Part shown: positions 1 to 5,414 of the stretch, piece after piece
How positions within the stretch are numbered: the first letter of the stretch is position 1
Layout: each line of letters opens with the position of its first letter
Assembly (NCBI GenBank): GCA_016180145.1
Contig: JACPBT010000018.1
Location: forward strand, 1 to 5,676
DNA: 5,676 nt
Source: Candidatus Woesearchaeota archaeon
GTDB taxonomy: Archaea > Nanobdellota > Nanobdellia > Woesearchaeales > UBA10216
Direction of reading: 5' to 3'
The notes under the pieces: generated by a model
What the model was told of the DNA's origin: nothing
Seen by the model: only the letters and a program-made list of their open reading frames with translations
Database searches by the model: none
Made by a program: the position numbers and the translations under genes

Positions 1-375
1 GTTAAGGCGCTTGCAAAGGATGGCATCCGCGCAAATGTAACGCTTTGCTTCTCTGTTAATCAGGCTTTGCTTGCTGCCAAGGCTGGCGCTTACATAATAA
101 GCCCTTTTGTTGGCAGGCTTGCTGACATTGGGCATGACGGTGTTAAGCTCATTGAGGAGATTAGGCAGGTTTATGACAATTATAATTTCGGGACTAAGAT
201 TTTGTTTGCCAGCGTGAGGCATCCTGACCATGTTAAGCAGGCTGCGCTGGTTGGTGCGGACATTGCAACCGTTCCTTTCAAGGTGCTTGAGCAGCTTTAC
301 AGGCATCCGCTTACTGATGCCGGTTTGAGGCAGTTCCTTGATGACTGGGCTAAGCTTGGGCAGAGGATTGTGTGA
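1..375 (+). CDS. tal: Transaldolase, TalC/FSA type (C-terminal part, 5' truncated by window)
   Basis: The reading frame is open from base 1 to the TGA at 373-375, giving the last 124 residues of a protein normally about 215-220 long. The visible part matches the small TalC/fructose-6-phosphate aldolase family: an [14 protein letters not shown] block (residues 34-47 of the fragment), then [13 protein letters not shown], a [16 protein letters not shown] block, and a C-terminal DDW element. These form the second half of a TIM barrel. The Schiff-base lysine of the family lies upstream of the window and cannot be checked. Known role: transfer of a dihydroxyacetone unit in the non-oxidative pentose phosphate pathway, or aldol cleavage in the FSA subgroup; the fragment resembles TalC more than FSA. 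A TTG at 67 is internal and is not the start. It is followed by glmM after 5 bases, so the two are probably co-transcribed and feed sugar-phosphate metabolism. Codons end mostly in T or G, as in the next gene. Confidence 0.9.
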   Translation, partial: VKALAKDGIRANVTLCFSVNQALLAAKAGAYIISPFVGRLADIGHDGVKLIEEIRQVYDNYNFGTKILFASVRHPDHVKQAALVGADIATVPFKVLEQLYRHPLTDAGLRQFLDDWAKLGQRIV

Positions 376-376
376 T
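372..376 (+). promoter_or_regulatory. Shine-Dalgarno-like site for glmM
   Basis: GTGAT overlaps the stop of the transaldolase and ends 4 bases before the glmM ATG at 381. It is complementary to the conserved AUCAC near the 3' end of archaeal 16S rRNA. It supports the start at 381 and translation from an operon message rather than a leaderless one. Confidence 0.5.
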
Positions 377-380
377 TTAA

Positions 381-1715
381 ATGGCTCTTTTCGGCACTGA
401 CGGGATAAGGGGGAAGGTTAATGTTTATCCTGTTACTGCTGATGCTGCGCTTGGGCTTGGCAGGGCGTTTGTTTCATTTCTCGGCAGCGGGAAAAAGGTT
501 AAGGTTGTGGTTGGCCGTGACACCCGTCTTTCTTCTTCCATGCTTGAGTCTGCCCTGATTGCAGGCATCACTTCTGCCGGCGGTGATGCGCTGCCTCTTG
601 GTGTTGTTCCTTCAAATGCTGTTTCGCATTTTTTGCTTCTGAACGGCTGTGGAGGTGGTGTCATGGTCTCTGCTTCCCATAATCCTGCTGATGAGAACGG
701 GTTTAAGTTTTTCTCGTCTGATGGCTTTAAGCTTTCAGAGGCTGCTGAAGCGCAGTTTGAATCTGTTTTCAATTCAAAAAAAATTGCGTCTTCCCCTGTG
801 CCGGGCAGTGTTTTCCGCCTTCATGATGTTAAGGATAGCTACATTTCTATGGTGAAAGACAGCCTTCGCGGCTTGGACATCTCGGGGTTAAGGGTTGGTG
901 TTGATGCCGGGAATGGCTCTGCATCTTATTTTGTTAAGGATTTGTTTAGCGAGCTTGGTGTTGAGGCGGTAATAATTAATAATAAGCCTGATGGTTATAA
1001 CATAAACCTGAACTGTGGCGCTTTGTTTCCTGCGCAGCTTCAGGCGCTTGTTAAGGGGAATAAGCTTGATGCCGGTGTTGCTTTTGACGGTGATGCTGAC
1101 CGGCTTTCTGTGGTTGACGAGTTTGGAAATGTTGCTGACGGCGATTCAGTAATCGGTATTGCTGCCCTGAGCATGAAAAAGCTTGGCAGGCTTCGCGGTA
1201 ATTCTGTTGTTGTCACTGATTACAGCAATAGCGGGCTTGACAGCTCTCTTGCCGCCAATGGCATAAGTGTTTTGCGTGTTAAGGTCGGTGACAGGCAGGT
1301 TAGTGATGCGCTTTTCAAAAACAGCTTTTCTGTTGGCGGGGAGAAGTCAGGCCATGTTATTTTTCCTGAGTTTGCAAGGACTGCTGATGCTGTGCTTGCC
1401 TCGGTTCAGGTTCTCAGCGCAGTTAAAGAGGGGGGGAAAAGGGTTTCTGAGCTTGCTTCTTTTGTTGAGGTTTATCCTCAGGCGCTGCTCAATGTCCGTG
1501 TCAGGGAGAAAAAGCCTGTTGAGGGCATGCCTTCTGTTGTCTCTCTTATTGAAAAAGCGGGGGCTGCATTGGGCGGCAATGGCAGGGTTTTTGTGCGTTA
1601 TTCAGGCACTGAAAATACTTTGAGGATTCTTGTTGAAGGAAAAGATGAGTCTGAAGTGAAAAAGCTTGCAGAGGGCATTGCTTCTGCTGCTGATTTGGAG
1701 GTTGGTGTTGAATGA
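381..1715 (+). CDS. glmM: Phosphoglucosamine mutase, bacterial-type GlmM
   Basis: A 444-residue alpha-D-phosphohexomutase, close to the usual ~445 of bacterial GlmM. Visible motifs in order: FGTDGIRG at residues 4-11; the phosphoserine loop VSASHNP at 96-102 with catalytic Ser99; the metal-binding DGDADR at 236-241; the sugar-recognition loop GGEKSGH at 319-325; and the phosphate-binding RYSGTENTLRILVEG at 406-420. All four domains appear complete. The family reaction is glucosamine-6-phosphate to glucosamine-1-phosphate in the cytosol, via a phosphoserine enzyme and a bisphosphate intermediate. The N-terminal LFGTDGIRGKVNVYP and overall length look like bacterial GlmM rather than archaeal phosphomannomutases, which suggests old transfer from bacteria (inference). 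A phosphomannomutase/phosphoglucomutase side activity cannot be excluded, but the next gene, a GlmU-like enzyme sharing an ATGA overlap, favours the hexosamine route. Valine is mostly GTT and alanine mostly GCT. Confidence 0.92.
   Translation: MALFGTDGIRGKVNVYPVTADAALGLGRAFVSFLGSGKKVKVVVGRDTRLSSSMLESALIAGITSAGGDALPLGVVPSNAVSHFLLLNGCGGGVMVSASHNPADENGFKFFSSDGFKLSEAAEAQFESVFNSKKIASSPVPGSVFRLHDVKDSYISMVKDSLRGLDISGLRVGVDAGNGSASYFVKDLFSELGVEAVIINNKPDGYNINLNCGALFPAQLQALVKGNKLDAGVAFDGDADRLSVVDEFGNVADGDSVIGIAALSMKKLGRLRGNSVVVTDYSNSGLDSSLAANGISVLRVKVGDRQVSDALFKNSFSVGGEKSGHVIFPEFARTADAVLASVQVLSAVKEGGKRVSELASFVEVYPQALLNVRVREKKPVEGMPSVVSLIEKAGAALGGNGRVFVRYSGTENTLRILVEGKDESEVKKLAEGIASAADLEVGVE
1697..1707 (+). 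promoter_or_regulatory. Shine-Dalgarno sites for the glmU-like gene
   Basis: Inside the end of glmM lie GGAGG (1697-1701, 10 bases before the ATG at 1712) and GGTG (1704-1707, 4 bases before it). Both match the anti-Shine-Dalgarno end of 16S rRNA. Together with the ATGA overlap they support the start at 1712 and coupled translation. Confidence 0.6.
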
Positions 1716-2911
1716 AAGCTGTTATCCTCGCTGCTGGCAGCTCTACGAGGACTTATCCTCTTACAGTTGACAGGCCTAAGGCTTTGCTTCCTGTTGCAAA
1801 CACCCCTGTTCTTGAGCATAACCTGATGCAGCTTCAGGGTGTGGTTGATGAGGCTGTTATAATTTGCGGCTTCGGCTCAGGCATGATTCGGCAGAAGCTT
1901 GGCGGCAGTTATGGGAAATTGAAAATATCTTATGCCGAGCAAAAGCAGCAGCTTGGCACCGGCAATGCGCTTATGGCTGCTGAGGGCTTGGTTTCTGGGA
2001 AATTCATTGTTCTTATGGGTGATGATATTTATAGCGGTAGCGACATAAAGAAGTGTATCAAAAGGGGGTTTTCCGTTCTTGCCGGAAGGGTTAATGGCAT
2101 AGGCAGCTTTGGCGAGGTTCTGTCAGTTAATGGCTTTCTTTCAGGAATCAGAGAGAAGCCTGAACGCGCAGGGGCGGGGCTTGCTAACACAGGACTTTAC
2201 GTTGTTGATGGCAGGGTTTTTGAAATTCTTGCGAAGCTGAAGAAGAGCAGCAGGGGGGAGTATGAGCTTACTGATGCTGTTTCTGCCTTTGCAAAGATGG
2301 AAAGGGTTGCTGTTGAGGAAGCAGAATTCTGGCATCCGATTACTTATCCGTGGTCGCTTCTTAACGCAAATGAGGCGATATTAAGGCAGCATGAAGGCGA
2401 TAAGCAGCAGATATTCAGGGGGGCGGTTGTGGAAAAGGGCGCAACGCTTAAAGGGTATGTTTCAGTCGGTAAGGGGACTCTGGTAAGAAGCGGCTCTTAC
2501 ATTGAAGGCCCTGTCGTCATTGGCGATAATTGCAGGGTTGGGCCGAACTGCTTCATACGTCCTTATACTGCGATTGGAAGCAACTGCAGAATAGGCAACG
2601 CAGTGGAGGTAAAAAATTCCATACTGATGGATAATGCTGTAATCGGCCACATTAGCTACTGCGGTGATTCTGTGATTGGTGAAGGCGTTAATTTCGGTGC
2701 AGGCACAATAGTAGCCAACCTCCGCCATGATAATGGCAATGTGAAGTCAATGGTAAAAGGCGCTCTCATTGATACTGGCAGAAGAAAATTGGGAACAATA
2801 ATTGGAGACGGTGCAAAAACAGGCATCCACACCTCAATTTATCCGGGTAGGAAGATTTGGCCGGGGAAGACGACGCTGCCGGGAGAGGTTGTCCGGAAGG
2901 ACGTTAATTAA
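1712..2911 (+). CDS. glmU: Bifunctional sugar-1-phosphate nucleotidylyltransferase/acetyltransferase (GlmU-like, archaeal ST0452 type)
   Basis: A 399-residue two-domain enzyme. The N-terminal nucleotidyltransferase domain (about 1-225) shows LAAGSSTRTYPLT at 6-18, RPKALLPVANTP at 21-32, QLGTGNAL at 80-87, the metal-binding GDD at 103-105, EKP at 148-150, NTGLYV at 159-164 and EYELTD at 183-188. The usual second Gly of AGxGTR is Ser11 here. The C-terminal half (about 237-390) is a left-handed beta-helix of hexapeptide repeats (VVIGDN, TAIGSN, SVIGEG, TIIGDG). It ends in the archaeal-type NLRHDN...DTGRRKLG block (336-361). His313, Tyr316, Asn336 and Lys345 sit at spacings that match acetyltransferase residues I recall from Sulfolobus ST0452. 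Expected role: glucosamine-1-P to GlcNAc-1-P, then UDP-GlcNAc, directly after GlmM; related enzymes also make other UDP/dTDP-sugars. The start is fixed by the ATGA overlap with glmM. Codon usage changes sharply near base 2400, at the domain boundary. Its stop lies 3 bases from the stop of the convergent toxin gene. Confidence 0.88.
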   Translation: MKAVILAAGSSTRTYPLTVDRPKALLPVANTPVLEHNLMQLQGVVDEAVIICGFGSGMIRQKLGGSYGKLKISYAEQKQQLGTGNALMAAEGLVSGKFIVLMGDDIYSGSDIKKCIKRGFSVLAGRVNGIGSFGEVLSVNGFLSGIREKPERAGAGLANTGLYVVDGRVFEILAKLKKSSRGEYELTDAVSAFAKMERVAVEEAEFWHPITYPWSLLNANEAILRQHEGDKQQIFRGAVVEKGATLKGYVSVGKGTLVRSGSYIEGPVVIGDNCRVGPNCFIRPYTAIGSNCRIGNAVEVKNSILMDNAVIGHISYCGDSVIGEGVNFGAGTIVANLRHDNGNVKSMVKGALIDTGRRKLGTIIGDGAKTGIHTSIYPGRKIWPGKTTLPGEVVRKDVN

Positions 2912-2914
2912 CAA

Positions 2915-3253
2915 TTATAAAGCATCAAAGCCCATTGATTTTAGAATCATCTTTATTTCATCAATAACTTTTTGCTGATTCTTCTTTTCTGACATGCGCA
3001 CAAACTTAATCAGCAGCCCGGCAAGCTCATCATCCGTTCCAAATTTCAAAACATGCCCGTCGGTAATAAAGTAGAACCGGTATTTCTCATGCTTTAGCTC
3101 TTTGACGACTATGCCAGCAACATTGCCCAGCGTTTTACCCTTATGCGGGTCGTTTTCCAATGATTTCATCCGAAGAAATATCTTCTCAGATTCCCCTTTG
3201 AACCTCTTGAATACTTCTTCCTTTAAAGAAGCAGTTACAATTACTTTTGCCAT
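2915..3253 (-). CDS. RelE/ParE-like toxin
   Basis: A 112-residue protein of the RelE/ParE fold as found in archaea: N-terminal strand AKVIVTASL (2-10), helices over 11-33, an HKGKTLGNVAGIVVKELK hairpin (37-54), strands KYRFYFITDG (57-66) and LLIKFVRM (80-87), and a C-terminal helix with SEKKNQQKVIDEIK (88-101). Family members are mostly ribosome-dependent mRNA endonucleases or gyrase inhibitors; which applies here cannot be told. It follows the antitoxin gene on the same strand with a 13-base overlap, so the pair is probably translationally coupled, and the ATG at 3253 is the only well-placed start. Codon use is mixed (no strong A/C ending) compared with trmI on the same strand, which fits recent acquisition. 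It converges on the glmU-like gene with a 3-base gap. The C-terminal motif is shared with the second toxin at 5109-5414. Confidence 0.8.
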   Translation of the reverse strand: MAKVIVTASLKEEVFKRFKGESEKIFLRMKSLENDPHKGKTLGNVAGIVVKELKHEKYRFYFITDGHVLKFGTDDELAGLLIKFVRMSEKKNQQKVIDEIKMILKSMGFDAL

Positions 3254-3444
3254 TTTTTTCTCGCTTCCGCTATGGCTTCATCAATGGTGACAGAATCTGA
3301 TAAGTCGTAAAGGTACGCCATCAGCATGTTTTTGCGTGTCATTTCGTACATTCTTCTAATGACATCTTCGTAGGAATCCCCTGCTCTTCCAAGATTCCTT
3401 AACTTATCCTTTAACTCAACTGATATGGATATTGTGGTTGCCAT
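3241..3444 (-). CDS. Antitoxin, ribbon-helix-helix/VapB-like
   Basis: A 67-residue protein beginning MATTISISVELKDKL, then GRAGDSYEDVIRRMYE, which matches the strand-helix-helix pattern of small DNA-binding antitoxins in archaea (VapB-like/DUF7557-like by eye). The acidic C-terminal part (about 45-67, SDSVTIDEAIAEARKKW) would be the toxin-binding tail. I chose the ATG at 3444 rather than the in-frame ATG at 3462 for two reasons: a TATA-like box at 3467-3477 lies 28 bases upstream, giving a leaderless transcript, and family members normally start at M(A)TTISIS. The gene overlaps the toxin gene by 13 bases. A perfect palindrome covers its start codon and is a candidate operator for autorepression. 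Confidence 0.78.
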   Translation of the reverse strand: MATTISISVELKDKLRNLGRAGDSYEDVIRRMYEMTRKNMLMAYLYDLSDSVTIDEAIAEARKKWQK

Positions 3445-3455
3445 AGAACCTATGG
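3441..3455. promoter_or_regulatory. Palindrome over antitoxin start: candidate operator
   Basis: CCATAG (3441-3446) and CTATGG (3450-3455) form a perfect 6-base inverted repeat with a 3-base spacer. It lies over the antitoxin start codon and the predicted transcription start. The position and size suit binding by a ribbon-helix-helix dimer pair; binding itself is inference. Confidence 0.4.
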
Positions 3456-3466
3456 AAGTCATGGAG

Positions 3467-3477
3467 TTTATATATTT
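3467..3477 (-). promoter_or_regulatory. TATA-like promoter of the antitoxin-toxin operon
   Basis: On the minus strand the site reads AAATATATAAA, centred about 28 bases upstream of the ATG at 3444. This is standard archaeal TATA-to-start spacing for a leaderless message. It lies in the 92-base gap between trmI and the antitoxin gene. I saw no clear T-tract terminator for trmI in that gap. Confidence 0.55.
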
Positions 3478-3536
3478 TTTGATTGCTCAAATTGGTTTCA
3501 TACCCTGCATATCTGGTGCGATACGACGGAAAGATA

Positions 3537-4280
3537 TTACTGAGAGACTTTCCTCACAAACGTCAAAAACCCCGAATGCCCTATTTGCTGTGATTTTGGT
3601 CTTATTACTCTCTCGTTCAGCTCCCATTCCCGCTCTATTATTTCTATGGTTTTCAGGTGCAGCAGCCCTTCTTTCTCTGCTGCTTTTACTAAGTCTGCTG
3701 CCTGCGGTATTGTTGGCGAGTATGACACTATGAATCCTCCTGTTTTCAGGGCTTTCTTTGCTGAGTCTATTGCTTTCCATGGCTCCGGCAGGTCAAGCGT
3801 TACAACATCAGCATTTTTTTCGTCAATGCCGTCATAGACACTCTTGTTTTTTATAGTGATATTTTTTACTCCCATGGTTGCAATGTTGTCTTCAGCTATT
3901 TTTGTGAAGTCTTCTCTTATTTCATATGTGACAACGCTTTTTGCAATATTGGCGAGGAATATGGCAAGCGCCCCGCTTCCTGTCCCTGCATCAACAATCA
4001 CGCTGCTTTTTCCTATGCCCGTTTCTGCAATAATTGCCGCCACGTCCTTTCTGGGTATTATCTGAGGTGCGCGCTTTATTCTTTTGTATGAGTCAAGGAA
4101 GGATGGAGGGAACGCCATGAGTGTTGCGCCTGTGTTGGTGTTTAGGCTTCCGCCGCTTTTTATTTCTGCCATGTCTTCTTTTTTTATCATTCCGTATTGG
4201 CAGTGGTAGTCTTCTTCTGTGTTTCTGATGTATATGTGCCTTCCTGCGCTGCTTACCAGAACCAGCTTTATGCTTTCCAT
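3537..4280 (-). CDS. trmI: tRNA (adenine-N1)-methyltransferase, TrmI family
   Basis: A 247-residue protein, close to the ~250 of archaeal TrmI. An N-terminal small domain (1-~65) is followed by a Rossmann SAM-binding domain. Motif I is VDAGTGSGALAIFLA at 96-110, with acidic Glu120 after the next strand (VVTYEIREDF). The family signature DLPEPW is at 163-168 in the active site. The C-terminal blocks EREWE (216-220), RP (227-228) and GHSGFLTFVRK (234-244) are typical of TrmI/Trm61. The RAPQIIPRKD segment at 70-79 matches the conserved stretch before motif I. Known role: m1A58 (and m1A57 in several archaea) in the tRNA T-loop, as a homotetramer, stabilising tRNA. The frame is open upstream to 4502, but the ATG at 4280 is right: the extension would lie antisense to the rio1 gene, it shows no family similarity, and a TATA box sits 28 bases before 4280. 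Codons end mainly in A or C (ATA, GCA, AGC, GGA), the opposite of the plus-strand genes. Confidence 0.92.
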   Translation of the reverse strand: MESIKLVLVSSAGRHIYIRNTEEDYHCQYGMIKKEDMAEIKSGGSLNTNTGATLMAFPPSFLDSYKRIKRAPQIIPRKDVAAIIAETGIGKSSVIVDAGTGSGALAIFLANIAKSVVTYEIREDFTKIAEDNIATMGVKNITIKNKSVYDGIDEKNADVVTLDLPEPWKAIDSAKKALKTGGFIVSYSPTIPQAADLVKAAEKEGLLHLKTIEIIEREWELNERVIRPKSQQIGHSGFLTFVRKVSQ

Positions 4281-4302
4281 AAGACTTTGGCTGTTACTGC
4301 CT

Positions 4303-4313
4303 CTTTTATAAAG
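4303..4313 (-). promoter_or_regulatory. TATA box of trmI
   Basis: The minus strand reads CTTTATAAAAG, a near-consensus archaeal TATA box centred 28 bases before the trmI ATG at 4280. This predicts a leaderless transcript. It is nearly palindromic, so it might also be read toward rio1, with a start near 4334. Confidence 0.65.
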
Positions 4314-4323
4314 ATTTTTAAAC
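4314..4323 (+). promoter_or_regulatory. Candidate TATA box of rio1
   Basis: ATTTTTAAAC is centred about 26 bases before the ATG at 4345, with A-rich sequence upstream that could serve as a BRE. It lies next to the trmI TATA box, so the two divergent promoters share about 20 bases and would compete for TBP/TFB. Confidence 0.45.
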
Positions 4324-4344
4324 ATGGCTGCGACTGTTTCGTGT

Positions 4345-5091
4345 ATGGCTAAGAAGTTTAGGGAGCGTTTTAAGACTCTTAATGACGTGTTTGACCAGTT
4401 CACTATCAGGAATCTTTTTGTTCTGGGCAGCAGGGATTTTTTTGATGAGGAAACTTTAAGCCCGGTTTCAATAGGCAAGGAGTCAAATGTATTTTCTGCC
4501 ATGCGTGGCAGTGAGAAGGTTATTGTGAAGATTTACCGGCTTGAGACTGGTGACTTCAACAGGATGTTTGATTATATTAAGCCTGACCCCCGTTATCTTT
4601 CTCTTGGGAGAAAAAGGCGTGATGTTATTTTTGCCTGGTCCCAGAGAGAGTATCGCAATCTCCTTGCTGCAAGGGAGGCTATGGTTAAGGCTCCTTTGCC
4701 TGTTGCGTTTCTTAAGAACATCCTTGTTATGAGCCTTATTGGGGATGATGAGCCTGCTCCGAAGCTTAAGGATGCTGTTCCTGAAAGGCCGAAGGAGTTT
4801 TTTGATGCCGTAGTGGATAACATGAGGCGTTTTTACAGGCATGGCTTTGTTCATGGTGACTTGTCAAAGTTTAACATTCTTAATTACAATGAAACTCCTG
4901 TTCTTATTGACTTTTCGCAGGCTTCCCCATTGCGCTCACCATTGACTGAGAAGATGCTTAAGCGGGATGTGCATAATGTTTGTGAGTTCTTCAGGAAGCT
5001 TGGTGTGAAGGTTGATGAGGCGAAGGTTAAAGTAGTTAAGGGATTTTTGAACAAAAATATGTTTTTAACAATCAAAATGCTTATATCTTAA
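4345..5091 (+). CDS. rio1: RIO1-family atypical serine/threonine kinase/ATPase
   Basis: With the start at 4345 the protein is 248 residues, typical of archaeal Rio1. Motifs: the RIO lead-in FDQFTIRNLFVLGSRDFFD (16-34), nucleotide loop SIGKESNVF (42-50), ATP-contacting lysine in VIVKIYR (Lys62), a QREYRNL helix (100-106), hinge region ILVMSLIGDDEPAPKL (126-141), catalytic HGDLSKFNIL (170-179, with Asp172 and Asn177), metal-binding LIDFSQA (187-193, Asp189) and RDVHNVCEFFRKLGV (207-221). All catalytic residues are present, so it should be active. Known role: a late step in small ribosomal subunit maturation, with ATP hydrolysis and release from pre-40S/30S. An in-frame ATG at 4324 would add seven residues; I prefer 4345 because the TATA-like box at 4314-4323 places transcription there and family proteins start this close to the RIO lead-in. 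It diverges from trmI, linking ribosome assembly with tRNA modification. The last codons contain the promoter of the next toxin gene. Confidence 0.9.
   Translation: MAKKFRERFKTLNDVFDQFTIRNLFVLGSRDFFDEETLSPVSIGKESNVFSAMRGSEKVIVKIYRLETGDFNRMFDYIKPDPRYLSLGRKRRDVIFAWSQREYRNLLAAREAMVKAPLPVAFLKNILVMSLIGDDEPAPKLKDAVPERPKEFFDAVVDNMRRFYRHGFVHGDLSKFNILNYNETPVLIDFSQASPLRSPLTEKMLKRDVHNVCEFFRKLGVKVDEAKVKVVKGFLNKNMFLTIKMLIS
5079..5089 (+). promoter_or_regulatory. TATA-like promoter of the second toxin, inside the 3' end of rio1
   Basis: GCTTATATCTT is centred about 25 bases before the ATG at 5109 and overlaps the last rio1 codons. The palindrome TCTTAAGA (5086-5093) overlaps its downstream edge and could be a protein-binding site. 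This suggests the toxin gene has its own, probably leaderless, transcript. Confidence 0.45.
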
Positions 5092-5108
5092 GAAAATATT
5101 ATCTTCTT

Positions 5109-5414
5109 ATGGTTAGGGTTTTATCAACTGAAGAGTTTGATGTTTGGGAGAAGATTCTTCCGAAGGAGTATCAGGAACGTATAAAGCATATCATAAATCA
5201 GCTTAAGAACACTTACAATGTTGGGAAATCACTTGGTTATCCTTTTTTCAGGGAGAAGAAGGTTGACAAGTATAGGATTTATTTTTTGGTGTATGAAGAT
5301 ATTGAAACTGTTTTGTTGGTTACTATAAGCGACAAGAAAGCACAACAGGAAACAATTGATAGGATAAAGGGGCAGTTAGACTTTTATGGGGAAGTGATTA
5401 AAAGGAATATTTAA
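5109..5414 (+). CDS. RelE-like toxin (second copy of the superfamily)
   Basis: A 101-residue protein of the archaeal RelE/ParE type: N-terminal strand and helices (VRVLSTEEFDVWEKILPKEY, 2-21), the GKSLGYPFFREKK hairpin (39-51), strands KYRIYFLVYED (54-64) and VLLVTISDKK (68-77), and a C-terminal helix with KKAQQETIDRIK (76-87). Such proteins usually act as ribosome-dependent mRNA interferases; activity here is inferred from the family only. It has no antitoxin in the usual place directly upstream, where rio1 ends 17 bases away. The likely partner is the 44-residue gene on the opposite strand, which ends in the same TTAA. Compared with the toxin at 2915-3253 it shares the KYR(F/I)YF strand and the S(E/D)KKxQQxxIDxIK helix, but the two differ elsewhere. 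Base composition is somewhat more AT-rich than rio1. Confidence 0.78.
   Translation: MVRVLSTEEFDVWEKILPKEYQERIKHIINQLKNTYNVGKSLGYPFFREKKVDKYRIYFLVYEDIETVLLVTISDKKAQQETIDRIKGQLDFYGEVIKRNI

Noticed and set aside
425..772. Minus-strand open frame within glmM
   Set aside because: Fully inside a gene with all catalytic motifs intact; its translation is proline/serine-rich without motifs and reflects the codon bias of glmM.
1718..1765. Loss of the second Gly in the nucleotidyltransferase loop (GSSTR instead of GxGTR) as a sign of an inactive enzyme
   Set aside because: All other binding and metal residues are intact, and I recall similar STRTYPLT loops in some archaeal and CPR homologues, so it is probably a subfamily variant.
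3445..3462. Earlier antitoxin start at 3462 (MTSIGS before MATTISIS)
   Set aside because: Only about 10 bases from the TATA centre, so it would not be transcribed; the family normally starts with the TTISIS strand.
4324..4344. Earlier start of rio1 at 4324 (MAATVSC...)
   Set aside because: The TATA-like box at 4314-4323 would lie directly against it, upstream of any transcription start; the ATG at 4345 fits the spacing and the family N-terminus. Not fully excluded.
4281..4502. N-terminal extension of trmI by 74 residues to an ATG at 4502
   Set aside because: It lies antisense to the well-supported rio1 gene, has no resemblance to TrmI, and the TATA box at 4303-4313 gives a leaderless start at 4280.
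4483..4854. Minus-strand open frames within rio1
   Set aside because: They overlap the conserved kinase motifs on the other strand and show no recognisable domain.
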